A DNA stretch of 64,000 nt from Streptomyces sp. NBC_00193. GTDB lineage: Bacteria; Actinomycetota; Actinomycetes; Streptomycetales; Streptomycetaceae. The position numbers were made by a program, and so were the translations under genes. Positions 15,619-23,556 of this stretch are shown here, piece by piece; within the stretch, counting starts at the first letter, position 1, and every line of letters starts with the position of its first letter. The stretch covers positions 6,014,001 to 6,078,000 of the forward strand of contig NZ_JAPEMM010000001.1 in the NCBI RefSeq assembly GCF_026342735.1. The letters run 5' to 3'. The notes beneath the pieces are model-generated. The model saw nothing but the letters and a program-made list of their open reading frames with translations, made no database searches and had not been told where the DNA came from.

Positions 15619-16983
15619 TCAGGCGCGCTTGGACTCCGCGTAGTTGAGGAGGAACAGCGCCTCCGTGACCGACAGGCGCTCCAGCTCCTCCGGGGAGACG
15701 CTCTCGTTCACCGCGTGGATCTGCGCCTCGGGTTCGCTCAGGCCGATGAGCAGCATCTCCGCGTCCGGGTACAGCTCGGTCAGCGTGTTGCACAGGGGAA
15801 TGGAGCCGCCCATGCCGCTGATCTGCATCTCCTGGCCCGGGTAGGCCGCCTTCATGGCCTGCGCCATCGAGGCGTACGCGGGGCTGGTCGTGTCAGCCTG
15901 GAACGGCTGTCCCTGGCCGACGACTTCGAGCTCCAGGCGCGCCTTCCACGGGGTGTGCGCCACCAGGTGGGCCTCCAGCAGCTTGATCGCCTCCGCCGTG
16001 TCCACGCCCGGCGGCACCCGCAGGCTCACCAGCGCGCCCGCGCTCGCGTGCACCGAGGGGGTGGCACTGGCCAGCGGCGGGGAGTCGATGGCCAGCACGG
16101 TGACGGCCGGCCGGGACCACAGCCGGTCCGCGATCGTGCCCTCGCCGATCAGCTCGACCCCGTCGAGCACCTTCGCGTCGGAGCGGTAGTCGGCCTCCGG
16201 GTACTGGAGCCCCTCCCACACACCGTCCGAAGCCAGCCCGTCCACCGTGGTCGAACCGTCCGGCGCGCGCAGCGAGGCCAGCAGCTGGATCAGGGCGGCC
16301 ATCGCGTCGGGGGCGGCCCCGCCGAACATGCCGGAGTGCAGGTTGCCGCCCAGGGTGTCGATCTTGACCTTCAGCAGGCACATGCCGCGCAGGGTCGCGG
16401 TGACCGTCGGCAGGCCCGTACGGAAGTTGCCCGCGTCGCCGATCACGACGGCGTCGGCGGCCAGCAGTTCGGGGTGGGCCGTCGCGTACTGCTGGAGACC
16501 GCCGGTGCCCTGCTCCTCCGAACCCTCGACGATCACCTTCACGTTCACCGGGACGCCGCCGTTGGCCTTCAGGGCGCGCAGCGCGAGCAGGTGCAGGATG
16601 AACCCGCCTTTGCAGTCGGCGCTGCCGCGCCCGTACCAGCGGCCGTTCCGCTCGGTCAGCTCGAAGGCGGGGGAGATCCAGGCCGCGTCGTCCAGCGGGG
16701 GCTGCACGTCGTAGTGCGCGTACAGCAGGACGGTCGGCGCGTCCGCCGGGCCGGGCAGGAACCCGTACACCGACTGGGTGCCGTCGGGGGTGTCGAGCAG
16801 CGCCACGTCCTGGAAGCCCTCGGTGCGCAGCGCGTCGGCGACCCAGTTCGCGGCGGCCTGGCTCTCGCTCTGGGGGAAATTGGCCCAGTCCGCCACCGAC
16901 TGGAAAGCCACCAGCTCGGACAGCTCCTGCTTGGCGCGGGGCATCAGCGAGGCGACGGTCTCGGCGATCGGATGAGACGGCAT
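15619..16983 (-). CDS. M20-family dipeptidase / metallopeptidase
   Basis: 454 aa from ATG 16983, with a strong Shine-Dalgarno AAGAGGAG 7 nt upstream. Di-zinc peptidase motifs: LYAHYDVQP (His90/Asp92), GRGSADCKGGFILH with the bridging Asp, VEGSEEQGTGG (the Glu pair), VIGDAGNF, and a C-terminal HAVNESVSPEEL histidine. The central dimerisation domain carries GGNLHSGMFGG. Cytosolic hydrolysis of dipeptides or N-acylated peptides is expected. Divergent from the FAD reductase-like gene, with about 200 bp between them. Confidence 0.9.
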   Translation of the reverse strand: MPSHPIAETVASLMPRAKQELSELVAFQSVADWANFPQSESQAAANWVADALRTEGFQDVALLDTPDGTQSVYGFLPGPADAPTVLLYAHYDVQPPLDDAAWISPAFELTERNGRWYGRGSADCKGGFILHLLALRALKANGGVPVNVKVIVEGSEEQGTGGLQQYATAHPELLAADAVVIGDAGNFRTGLPTVTATLRGMCLLKVKIDTLGGNLHSGMFGGAAPDAMAALIQLLASLRAPDGSTTVDGLASDGVWEGLQYPEADYRSDAKVLDGVELIGEGTIADRLWSRPAVTVLAIDSPPLASATPSVHASAGALVSLRVPPGVDTAEAIKLLEAHLVAHTPWKARLELEVVGQGQPFQADTTSPAYASMAQAMKAAYPGQEMQISGMGGSIPLCNTLTELYPDAEMLLIGLSEPEAQIHAVNESVSPEELERLSVTEALFLLNYAESKRA

Positions 16984-17040
16984 GGGCACGCTCCTCTTGG
17001 GTGCGACGTTGGTGTACGTGTACGGGTTACGTATACGCCT

Positions 17041-17069
17041 CCCGCATGCGCGGGGTGTGCGTATGCGGG
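17041..17069. promoter_or_regulatory. Hairpin/inverted repeat in the dipeptidase/reductase divergent region
   Basis: CCCGCATGCGC (17041-17051) pairs with GCGTATGCGGG (17059-17069) with one G-T wobble around a 7-nt loop. Flanked by the palindromic GTATAC and repeated GTGTAC elements near 17012-17036. Candidate operator cluster. Confidence 0.35.
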
Positions 17070-17185
17070 CTACGGCAAAAGACTCTTCCGATCCTCGCAC
17101 AACGGGGCAGTCGATCTCGCGCCGTAGGATTTCCCCGGCATCGGAGCAACGGCATGAACCGCATGATCAGGAGCAGCAGCACATC

Positions 17186-18604
17186 GTGAGCAGCGACGAG
17201 AGCGACAGCGGCGACGTACGCGACGCGGCGGCAGGACAGACCGCTCAGGGGGCGGACGCGCAGACGGCCGGGACGACCGGCGAGGTGTGGGACGTGGTCG
17301 TGGTCGGGGCGGGGCCGGCCGGGTCCTCGGCCGCGCACGCGGCGGCCGCCGCGGGACGGCGCGTTCTGCTGTTGGAGAAGGCGGAACTGCCCCGGTACAA
17401 GACCTGTGGCGGAGGGATCATCGGCCCCTCGCGCGATGCGCTGCCGCCGGGATTCGTGCTCCCCTTCAAGGACCGCGTCCACGCGGTCACCTTTTCCCTG
17501 GACGGGAAGTATCCCCGGACCAGGCGCTCCAAGCAGATGTTGTTCGGGCTGATCAACCGGCCCGAGTTCGACGCGGCGCTGGTCGCCGAGGCGGAGAAGG
17601 CCGGCGCCACGGTCCGTACGGGTACGGCCGTCGCGCGCGTGGAACAGCACGGGGCGTCCGTACCCGACCGGCGCACCGTCGCGGTGGTCCTCGCCGACGG
17701 CGAGACCGTGCTGGCCCGGGCCGTGGTCGGCGCGGACGGCAGCGCGAGCCGGATCGGCGCGCACGTCGGCGTCGAGATGGACCAGGTCGACCTCGGCCTG
17801 GAAGCGGAGATTCCCGTCCCGGAGACGGTCGCCGCGGACTGGAAGGGCCGGGTCCTCATCGACTGGGGGCCGCTGCCCGGCAGCTACGGCTGGGTCTTCC
17901 CCAAGGGCGACACCCTCACCGTCGGGGTCATCTCGGCGAAGGGCGAGGGCGCCGCGACCAAGCGGTACCTGGACGACTTCATCGCCCGGCTGGGCCTGTC
18001 CGGCTTCGAACCGGCGCTCTCCTCCGGGCACTTGACCCGCTGCCGGAAGCCCGGATCGCCGCTTTCGCGCGGCCGGGTCCTGGTCGCGGGCGACGCGGCC
18101 GGACTGCTGGAGCCGTGGACCCGGGAGGGCATCTCCTTCGCGCTGCGCTCGGGGCGGCTCGCCGGGGAGTGGGCCGTGAAGATCTCCGAGGCGCAGGACG
18201 CCGTGGACGCGCGCCGCCAGGCCCTCAACTACGCCTTCGCCGTCAAGGCCGGGCTGGGCGTGGAGATGGGCGTCGGCAAGCGGATGCTGGAACTCTTCGA
18301 GGCCAAGCCGGGCCTGCTGCACGCGGCGATCACCGGCTTCCGGCCGGCCTGGCTGGCCTTCGCGCGGATCGCGCGGGGGTCGCTGACGCTGGCCGAGATG
18401 GTGCGTACGTACCCGCTGGCGCGCAAGGCGCTGCACGTGCTGGACGCGCGGCAGGCGCGGAGCCGGGGTGCGGGGCCGGGCGGGGCCGGCGTCGAGTCCG
18501 GGGCGGAGTCGGGTTCCGAGTCCGGGTCCGGCTCCGGGTCGGGGTCGGGGTCGGGTTCCGGGTCCGAGGAGCAGGGCGGAGCCCAGGGAGGGGCCAAGGG
18601 CTGA
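17186..18604 (+). CDS. Geranylgeranyl reductase family FAD-dependent oxidoreductase
   Basis: 472 aa. An acidic N-terminus (~32 residues) precedes the FAD Rossmann motif DVVVVGAGPAGSSAA; then RYKTCGGGI, typical of geranylgeranyl reductases, and the second FAD site RVLVAGDAAGLLEPWTREGISFAL. The family saturates polyprenyl double bonds (menaquinone or lipid isoprenoids) or acts on other hydrophobic substrates. The last ~45 residues are a Gly/Ser/Glu-rich low-complexity tail. GTG 17186 is the first usable in-frame start (AGGAG 13 nt upstream, somewhat far). Convergent with the deazaflavin reductase-like gene across a terminator. Confidence 0.88.
   Translation: MSSDESDSGDVRDAAAGQTAQGADAQTAGTTGEVWDVVVVGAGPAGSSAAHAAAAAGRRVLLLEKAELPRYKTCGGGIIGPSRDALPPGFVLPFKDRVHAVTFSLDGKYPRTRRSKQMLFGLINRPEFDAALVAEAEKAGATVRTGTAVARVEQHGASVPDRRTVAVVLADGETVLARAVVGADGSASRIGAHVGVEMDQVDLGLEAEIPVPETVAADWKGRVLIDWGPLPGSYGWVFPKGDTLTVGVISAKGEGAATKRYLDDFIARLGLSGFEPALSSGHLTRCRKPGSPLSRGRVLVAGDAAGLLEPWTREGISFALRSGRLAGEWAVKISEAQDAVDARRQALNYAFAVKAGLGVEMGVGKRMLELFEAKPGLLHAAITGFRPAWLAFARIARGSLTLAEMVRTYPLARKALHVLDARQARSRGAGPGGAGVESGAESGSESGSGSGSGSGSGSGSEEQGGAQGGAKG
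18508..18570 (+). repeat. GGGTCC/GGGTCG hexamer-type repeat coding a (Gly-Ser)n tail
   Basis: Degenerate 6-bp repeats encode SGSGSGSGSGSGS near the C-terminus of the reductase-like protein. Slippage-prone, probably variable in length between strains. Confidence 0.7.
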
Positions 18605-18625
18605 GCCCGGGTCCGTTCCCGGGCT
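18604..18625. terminator. Terminator after the reductase-like gene
   Basis: Perfect 8-bp stem AGCCCGGG / CCCGGGCT with a 6-nt loop, starting at the last base of the stop codon. Confidence 0.7.
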
Positions 18626-18730
18626 GAAGTCGCCGTCCCCGGTGGGAGAACGGCGGCGTCGAAGTGCGGAGTGTGGCGGTCTTGCCGGTATGCCGGCGAG
18701 GCCGCCGCCGCGTTTTTCGGGGGCGGGTGG

Positions 18731-19189
18731 TCAGGAGGTGAGGGTGATGCGGAAGACCGGGTGGTCGGGGGCGGCGGCCTGGAGTTCGGGCTCCGAGGAC
18801 TTCGCCGTGACCCCGTTGAAGAACCGGTTGACCTCCCAGCCCCACTTCTTCAGGTAGCCGCGCAGTACGACGGCCTGCTCGGCGGGGTCGGTGATCTCGG
18901 TGACGGTGAAGGTCTGCACCGTGCGGCCCAGACGGAGTTCGCCGCCGCCCGCGGCGCGCATGTTGCGGACCCACTGGGAGTGGCCGCGGGCGGAGACCAG
19001 GTACTGGGTGCCGTCCTGGTGGTACGGGTTCACCGGGATCCGCTGCATCGTGCCGGAGGTGCGGCCGCGCACCGACAGCTCGGCCGTTCCGGCCAGGCTC
19101 ATGCCCAGGCGGGCGAGCTTGCCGATGAGGGCGTTGAAGCGGATCCCGAGCGGGCCGGCCTGGACGTAGTACGGCTTGGGCGCGTTCAT
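18731..19189 (-). CDS. Nitroreductase/deazaflavin (F420)-dependent oxidoreductase, Ddn family
   Basis: 152 aa from ATG 19189, with GGAGG 5 nt before it. Ddn-type split barrel: LGMSLAGTAELSVRGRTSGTMQRIPVNPY is the F420 phosphate/side-chain binding region, followed by YLVSARGHSQWVRNMRAAGGGELRLG. Members use reduced F420 to reduce quinones or nitro-compounds. It is transcribed away from a TetR regulator, and the shared region is packed with near-identical palindromes, so it is very likely the regulator's target. Confidence 0.88.
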   Translation of the reverse strand: MNAPKPYYVQAGPLGIRFNALIGKLARLGMSLAGTAELSVRGRTSGTMQRIPVNPYHQDGTQYLVSARGHSQWVRNMRAAGGGELRLGRTVQTFTVTEITDPAEQAVVLRGYLKKWGWEVNRFFNGVTAKSSEPELQAAAPDHPVFRITLTS

Positions 19190-19217
19190 GGTGGCCTCCG
19201 AGGCGTTTGGCGTTTGG

Positions 19218-19322
19218 GAGAGCACTGCTCTCGCTTGAGAACAGTGTGCACGGATCGCCGCTCCAAAACAAGAGCAGTGCTCTCTGAATGGAGCGGCGCT
19301 CTTGTTGGTGGGCAGTGCTCTG
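19218..19322. promoter_or_regulatory. Cluster of TetR operators in the divergent promoter
   Basis: GAGAGCACTGCTCTC (19218-19232) and AGAGCAGTGCTCT (19271-19283) are perfect palindromes. GAGCGGCGCTCTTG (19291-19304) and GGGCAGTGCTCTG (19310-19322) are degenerate copies. The consensus is AGAGCA-N-TGCTCT. They lie between the divergent reductase and TetR starts. Confidence 0.8.
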
Positions 19323-19343
19323 ATCGCGTGGCAGACTGACCCC

Positions 19344-20042
19344 ATGAGCACCGTGCGAGGGGCGAGGGAACGAGCCCGCATCGAAGTCACCGCCGCCATC
19401 AAGGACGAAGCGCGCCGCGCACTCGCGGCGGAGGGCGCAGCCAAGCTGTCGCTGCGCGCCGTCGCCCGCGAGCTGGGCATGGTCTCCTCCGCCCTTTACC
19501 GCTACTTCCCCAGCCGCGACGAGCTCCTCACCGCCCTCATCGTCGACGCCTACAACAGCGTCGGCGCCGCCGCCGAGGCCGCCGACTCCCGCTCGCTCGC
19601 CGCGGGCGGCACCCCCCGCGCCCGCTGGGCCGAGGTCTGCGCGGCCGTCCGCGGCTGGGCGCTGGAGCACCCGCACGAGTACGCCCTCATCTACGGCTCG
19701 CCCGTCCCCGGCTACACCGCCCCGCTCGACACCATCGGCCCCGCCTCCCGCGTGGGCAACGCCCTCATCGGCATCGTGCGCGCCGCCTACGAGGGCCGTG
19801 GCATCGCCCTCCCGCCGCTCCCCGCCGAGCTGCGCCCCGAGGCCGCCCGCATGGCCGCGGACTTCGCCGAAGGACTGCCCCCCGAGGTCGCGGCGGCCCT
19901 GGTCGCCGCCTGGGCGCAGCTCGTCGGGCTGATCTCCTTCGAGCTGTTCGGCCAGTTCAACCGGGTCGTCGAGGACCGCGACACCTTCTTCGCGCACGCC
20001 GCCGGACAGCTGGCGCACGGGGTCGGACTGCCCGCCGTATAG
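19344..20042 (+). CDS. TetR/AcrR-family transcriptional regulator
   Basis: 232 aa from ATG 19344. N-terminal helix-turn-helix: IKDEARRALAAEGAAKLSLRAVARELGMVSSALYRYFPSRDELLTALI. The ligand domain (ALEHPHEYALIYGSPVPGY ...) resembles the WHG/TetR_C_33-type C-terminal domain common in Streptomyces. It is expected to repress itself and the divergent F420-dependent reductase through the palindromes at 19218-19322, and to be released by a small hydrophobic ligand. Confidence 0.9.
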   Translation: MSTVRGARERARIEVTAAIKDEARRALAAEGAAKLSLRAVARELGMVSSALYRYFPSRDELLTALIVDAYNSVGAAAEAADSRSLAAGGTPRARWAEVCAAVRGWALEHPHEYALIYGSPVPGYTAPLDTIGPASRVGNALIGIVRAAYEGRGIALPPLPAELRPEAARMAADFAEGLPPEVAAALVAAWAQLVGLISFELFGQFNRVVEDRDTFFAHAAGQLAHGVGLPAV

Positions 20043-20063
20043 AGCCGGGCGGGGCCGTGCAGG

Positions 20064-20093
20064 GCCGTCCCGGCGGGGGCCGTCCCGGCGGGG
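20064..20093. repeat. Tandem 15-bp duplication
   Basis: Two exact copies of GCCGTCCCGGCGGGG at 20064-20078 and 20079-20093, just after the TetR stop. Possible termination region. The rest of the 235-bp gap holds a TAGTGT -10-like element (about 20170) for the next gene. Confidence 0.6.
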
Positions 20094-20277
20094 GCCGGAG
20101 ATGGTTCGCTTGTCAGTTCCTCGTACGGAAGCAGGGGATTCGGCCCTGGCGCGCCCGGCGGCCCGTCTAGTGTTCCTCGGGCCGGGGTCGGGTCCTGTCC
20201 CGGTTGCCGTTCCCGGCGCCCGGCCATCGCCCCGGCGTCGTCCTGCCGCCGCCCCGCCGCCGCCCCGAGGAGCCGTC

Positions 20278-21255
20278 ATGACCCGCGCCGCGAAGGCCGT
20301 TTACGCCATCCTGGCCACCCTCTTACTGGCCGCGCCGGCGCCGGCCGTCACCGCGTCGGCGAGTTCGGAGCCGAGCCGCGCCCAGGCCGGGGACCGCACC
20401 CCGGCTCTCGCCCCGGCCCCGACCCCCGCGGTGAGACCGACGCCCCGGGCGGCCGGCGTACGGGGCCTGGAGATAGCCGTCCCGGCCTACGTATGGGCCG
20501 ACGACCCGATGCTCGTCGATCTCACCGCCACCAGCCCGGCCGCCTCGGTCGTGGTCCTCAACCCGGGCAACGGCGACTCCCCGTTCGACGCCCCCTGGCG
20601 GGCCCGCGCCGACGTCCTGCGCACCGGCACCACCGCCACCGGCGAGAAGACCAAGGTGCTCGGCTACGTCCACACCGACCACGGCAACCGCGACATCGCC
20701 GCCGTGAAGGCCTCCGTGGACAACTACCTCAAGACTCCCGACGGCCGCCTCCACGTGGACGGCATCTTCTTCGACGTGGTCAGCCGCGACTGCGGCCCGG
20801 CCAACGCCACCCGCGACCACTACGCGGAGCTCCGCCGCTACGTGCAGGACACCATGGAAGCCGTGGCCCCCGGCACGTCCGACCTGGTCGTCAACAACCC
20901 CGGTACGGCCATTGCCGACTGCTACCTGGAGCCCGGCCGCCGCACCGCCGACGTCTTCGTCACCTTCGAGGACACGTACGCGGCCCACACGGGCGCCGGC
21001 TGGCTCGGCGGCAACGTCTTCAACGCACTCACCGGCTACCGCTCCGGCGCCGAACTCGACCCGAGCGGCACCGCGTTCTGGCACCTCGTGCACGACGTCC
21101 CGGACGCCTCCGCGATGCGCGCGACGCTCCGCACGGCCTTCGAACGCGGCGCGGGCTACGCCTACGCGACCAGCGCGCAGATGCCGAACCCCTGGGACGC
21201 GCAGCCCGGTTGGAAGTACCGCGCCCAGACCTCGTACGCCTCAACCCTGGGCTGA
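20278..21255 (+). CDS. Secreted Spherulin-4-like protein (GH135/endo-alpha-galactosaminidase-like fold); contains a TTA codon
   Basis: 325 aa. Signal peptide MTRAAKAVYAILATLLLAAP, a Pro/Ala-rich linker (to ~60), then the spherulation-specific family 4 domain: EIAVPAYVWAD, VVVLNPGNGDSP, KVLGYVHTDHGNRD, VDGIFFDVVSRDC, VVNNPG, FVTFEDTYAAH. Relatives cleave galactosaminogalactan-type polymers; activity here is inferred. ATG 20278 follows GAGGAG. Leu16 is encoded by TTA (20323-20325), so translation should depend on the bldA tRNA and hence on developmental stage. Its 3' end overlaps the convergent VOC gene by 15 nt. Confidence 0.85.
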   Translation: MTRAAKAVYAILATLLLAAPAPAVTASASSEPSRAQAGDRTPALAPAPTPAVRPTPRAAGVRGLEIAVPAYVWADDPMLVDLTATSPAASVVVLNPGNGDSPFDAPWRARADVLRTGTTATGEKTKVLGYVHTDHGNRDIAAVKASVDNYLKTPDGRLHVDGIFFDVVSRDCGPANATRDHYAELRRYVQDTMEAVAPGTSDLVVNNPGTAIADCYLEPGRRTADVFVTFEDTYAAHTGAGWLGGNVFNALTGYRSGAELDPSGTAFWHLVHDVPDASAMRATLRTAFERGAGYAYATSAQMPNPWDAQPGWKYRAQTSYASTLG

Positions 21256-21645
21256 GCCGCACTCCGTCCGCCCGACGGCGGTGATCTCGACGGTCCGGCC
21301 GTCGGGGTCCACGAGCCGGTGGCGCCCCGGGGCGAGCGGCGGACGCGCCGCGGACGCGTCCACGGCCAGCCCCAGCCGCAGGACGCCCGTGAGCCGGTCG
21401 TCGCCGGCGGGATAGAGCTCGCGGACCATGCCGTCCGGGAGGACGGCCGCGTAGTGGTCCGGCCCGCGGCCGTGGCGTTCCGCGGTGAACGCCAGGCCCA
21501 GGTCCGCGTAGAACCGGCGGCAGTCCTCCAACCGCGGCGTGTACAGCACCAGGAGCGAGACCCGGGCCGTGGACGCCCGTCCCTCACGGTCGGGGACGAC
21601 GACGCTCTGCGTCGGCGGGGCGGGCCGTACGGCCGGGGAATCCAT
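21241..21645 (-). CDS. VOC-family (glyoxalase/bleomycin-resistance fold) protein
   Basis: 134 aa from ATG 21645 (GTG 21654 also possible). Single VOC module: STARVSLLVLYTPRLEDCRRFYADLGLAFTAERHG, then DHYAAVLPDGMVRELYPAG and the C-terminal LVDPDGRTVEITAV. It probably dimerises around a metal site. Function unknown; the family includes isomerases, dioxygenases and drug-binding proteins. The first ~25 residues are a Pro-rich extension. It reads in line with the DUF6332-like gene just upstream. Confidence 0.78.
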   Translation of the reverse strand: MDSPAVRPAPPTQSVVVPDREGRASTARVSLLVLYTPRLEDCRRFYADLGLAFTAERHGRGPDHYAAVLPDGMVRELYPAGDDRLTGVLRLGLAVDASAARPPLAPGRHRLVDPDGRTVEITAVGRTECGSAQG

Positions 21646-21673
21646 GCGGTCCACTGGAGAAGCGCCCCGGGCC

Positions 21674-21925
21674 CTATCGGCCGTCGTTCTCGGGGCGGCG
21701 GGCGAAGCGCCACAGGACGTGGGCGATCCGGAGGAGGAACACCGTCGCGGCCAGGGCGCCGCCCACCGTCGCCAGGATCCGGCCGGTCGTGGGGGAGAGA
21801 TCGAAGGCCAGGGCGGGGGCGTACAGCGCCGCGAAGACCAGTCCTGCCGCGAAGACGCCACTGACGAAGGCGTACGCGATCTCGATGGTGATCGCGTCCC
21901 GGTCGGCCTGACTACGTCGCTCCAT
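21674..21925 (-). CDS. Small two-helix membrane protein (DUF6332-like)
   Basis: 83 aa from ATG 21925 (MERRSQADRDAITIEIAYAF). Two hydrophobic segments, about residues 13-36 and 45-68, with a short polar tail. It matches my memory of DUF6332, a Streptomyces family of unknown function. An in-frame ATG at 21970 would add 15 unconserved residues. It lies between the mycothiol-dependent isomerase-like gene and the VOC gene, all on one strand. Confidence 0.7.
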   Translation of the reverse strand: MERRSQADRDAITIEIAYAFVSGVFAAGLVFAALYAPALAFDLSPTTGRILATVGGALAATVFLLRIAHVLWRFARRPENDGR

Positions 21926-21992
21926 GGGCGCAGTCTCGCCGCCCGAGCCGTGTCCCGACAAGGGCGCCACGGCGTCCCGCCGTGCCCGGGGG

Positions 21993-22748
21993 TCAGATTC
22001 CGGCCGTGTCCGCCCAGAGCCGGGCCAGTTCCGCGTCGCCCGTCACGCCCGGTCCGGTGAGCGGCAGGCGGTTCCACAGGGCCGAGTAGAGCCAGGAGGC
22101 CTCGCCCGTCAGGGTGCAGTCCGCCTCCGCGCCGTCCGTGCCGTGGGCGTCTCCGCGCACCGTGCGCGCGGGCTCCGGCGACAGGTGTACGGTCCACACC
22201 GCGCCGGTGTCGGAGGCCCGTACCCGGAGCACCCGCGGCTCCGCCGTCCGGACCCGGCTCTGCGGCCGCGCGTGGAACCCGGTCAGCAGCTCGTCCACCC
22301 CGTCCTCCGCGAAGCCGGGGTCCACCGCCCCGAAGGGCACGCCCAGCGCGGCCTCCGCGTCCATCCGGTGCACGGTGGTCTCGTGCGCCTGGCGCCGCGC
22401 CCAGAAGGCCAGCGGCGAAGGCGGCGCGGTCGGCAGGAAGGTCCAGCAGTGCGCGTCGGCCGAGGTCCCGGAAAGGGTCCGCACCAGCGTCGCGTGCCCC
22501 TCGCGGAACCAGGCCAGCAGTTCCGCGCCCACCAGCTCCGGCGCCTCCGGGAACGGCGCCCGCTCGGTCAGTCCCTGCGCCACGTACCCGGTGGCCCAGC
22601 GGTGCACGGAGCCCGTGTGGCGCAGCAGATCCGCGACCCGCCACTGCGGACAGGTGGGCACCAGGGCGTCCGTACCGGCCCGTTCGGCGATGTCGGCGAG
22701 CTGCTCACCCTCGCGGGCCACGGTCTTCACATAGCTGATGATCTCCAT
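21993..22748 (-). CDS. Maleylpyruvate isomerase-type mycothiol-dependent enzyme (DinB/MDMPI family)
   Basis: 251 aa from ATG 22748. The N-terminal DinB-like four-helix bundle carries CPQWRVADLLRHTGSVHRWA (metal His) and RRQAHETTVHRMDAEAAL (HxxxxxH metal ligands). The C-terminal SCP2/MDMPI_C domain follows (VWTVHLSPEPARTV ... LTGEASWLYSALWNRLPL). Members use mycothiol as a cofactor for isomerisation or transfer reactions; the substrate is unknown. Only 42 bp separate it from the divergent alkB start. Confidence 0.85.
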   Translation of the reverse strand: MEIISYVKTVAREGEQLADIAERAGTDALVPTCPQWRVADLLRHTGSVHRWATGYVAQGLTERAPFPEAPELVGAELLAWFREGHATLVRTLSGTSADAHCWTFLPTAPPSPLAFWARRQAHETTVHRMDAEAALGVPFGAVDPGFAEDGVDELLTGFHARPQSRVRTAEPRVLRVRASDTGAVWTVHLSPEPARTVRGDAHGTDGAEADCTLTGEASWLYSALWNRLPLTGPGVTGDAELARLWADTAGI

Positions 22749-22790
22749 GCCAGGAGTCTCGCAGCCGCCCGCGGGGACGCACAACGAAGG

Positions 22791-23513
22791 ATGATGGAGG
22801 TCACGGAGGAGGTGGCGGAGCAGGTGGCGGAGGGCGTGGAGCACCCGGACACGCAGCACCCGGCCGGCGAGCTCTTCCCGCGCGAGCGGGCCGAGATCGT
22901 GCCCGGGGCCGTGCACGTGCCCGACTGGCTGGGGCCCGGGCGGCAGCGGGAGTTGGTGGAGGCCTGCCGGGAATGGGCCCGGCCGCCCGCCGGGCTGCGT
23001 ACGGTGCGCACGCCGGGCGGGGGGACGATGAGCGCCCGGCAGGTGTGCCTGGGGCTGCACTGGTACCCGTACGGATATGCGCCCACCGCCGTCGACGGGG
23101 ACGGTACGCCGGTCAAGGCGATGCCCGACTGGCTCGCACGACTGGGCCGCAGCGCCGTGGCCGCCGCGTACGGGCAGGCTCCGGGTCCGGGGGTCGCGTA
23201 CGACATCGCCTTGGTCAACTTCTACGAGGGCGACTCCCGCATGGGCATGCACCGGGACGGCGAGGAGCGCTCGGAGGCCCCGGTGGTCTCGCTGAGCCTG
23301 GGTGATTCCTGCCTCTTCCGCTTCGGCAACACCGCCTCGCGCGGGCGTCCGTATCGGGACGTTGAGCTGCGCAGCGGGGATCTGTTCGTCTTCGGCGGAC
23401 CCGTCCGACGGGCCTTTCACGGGGTGCCGAAAGTCCTGCCCGGCACCGCTCCGCCGGGCCTCGGGCTGACCGGGCGGCTGAACATCACACTCAGGGTCGG
23501 CGGGCTCGGCTAG
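22791..23513 (+). CDS. alkB: Alpha-ketoglutarate-dependent dioxygenase, AlkB family
   Basis: 240 aa from ATG 22791 (a second ATG follows directly). Fe(II)/2-oxoglutarate ligands are visible: HRDGEE (HxD), the distal His in FHGVPK and the 2OG-binding Arg in GRLNITLRVG. SARQVCLGLHWYPYGY is a substrate lid, and NFYEGDSRMGMHRDG is the classic AlkB box. Role: oxidative demethylation of alkylated DNA/RNA bases. It stands alone, without an Ada regulator nearby. Confidence 0.92.
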   Translation: MMEVTEEVAEQVAEGVEHPDTQHPAGELFPRERAEIVPGAVHVPDWLGPGRQRELVEACREWARPPAGLRTVRTPGGGTMSARQVCLGLHWYPYGYAPTAVDGDGTPVKAMPDWLARLGRSAVAAAYGQAPGPGVAYDIALVNFYEGDSRMGMHRDGEERSEAPVVSLSLGDSCLFRFGNTASRGRPYRDVELRSGDLFVFGGPVRRAFHGVPKVLPGTAPPGLGLTGRLNITLRVGGLG

Positions 23514-23556
23514 CGGGCGGCGTCCTCGACCCTCCGATCATGCGAGGATCGCTGTC

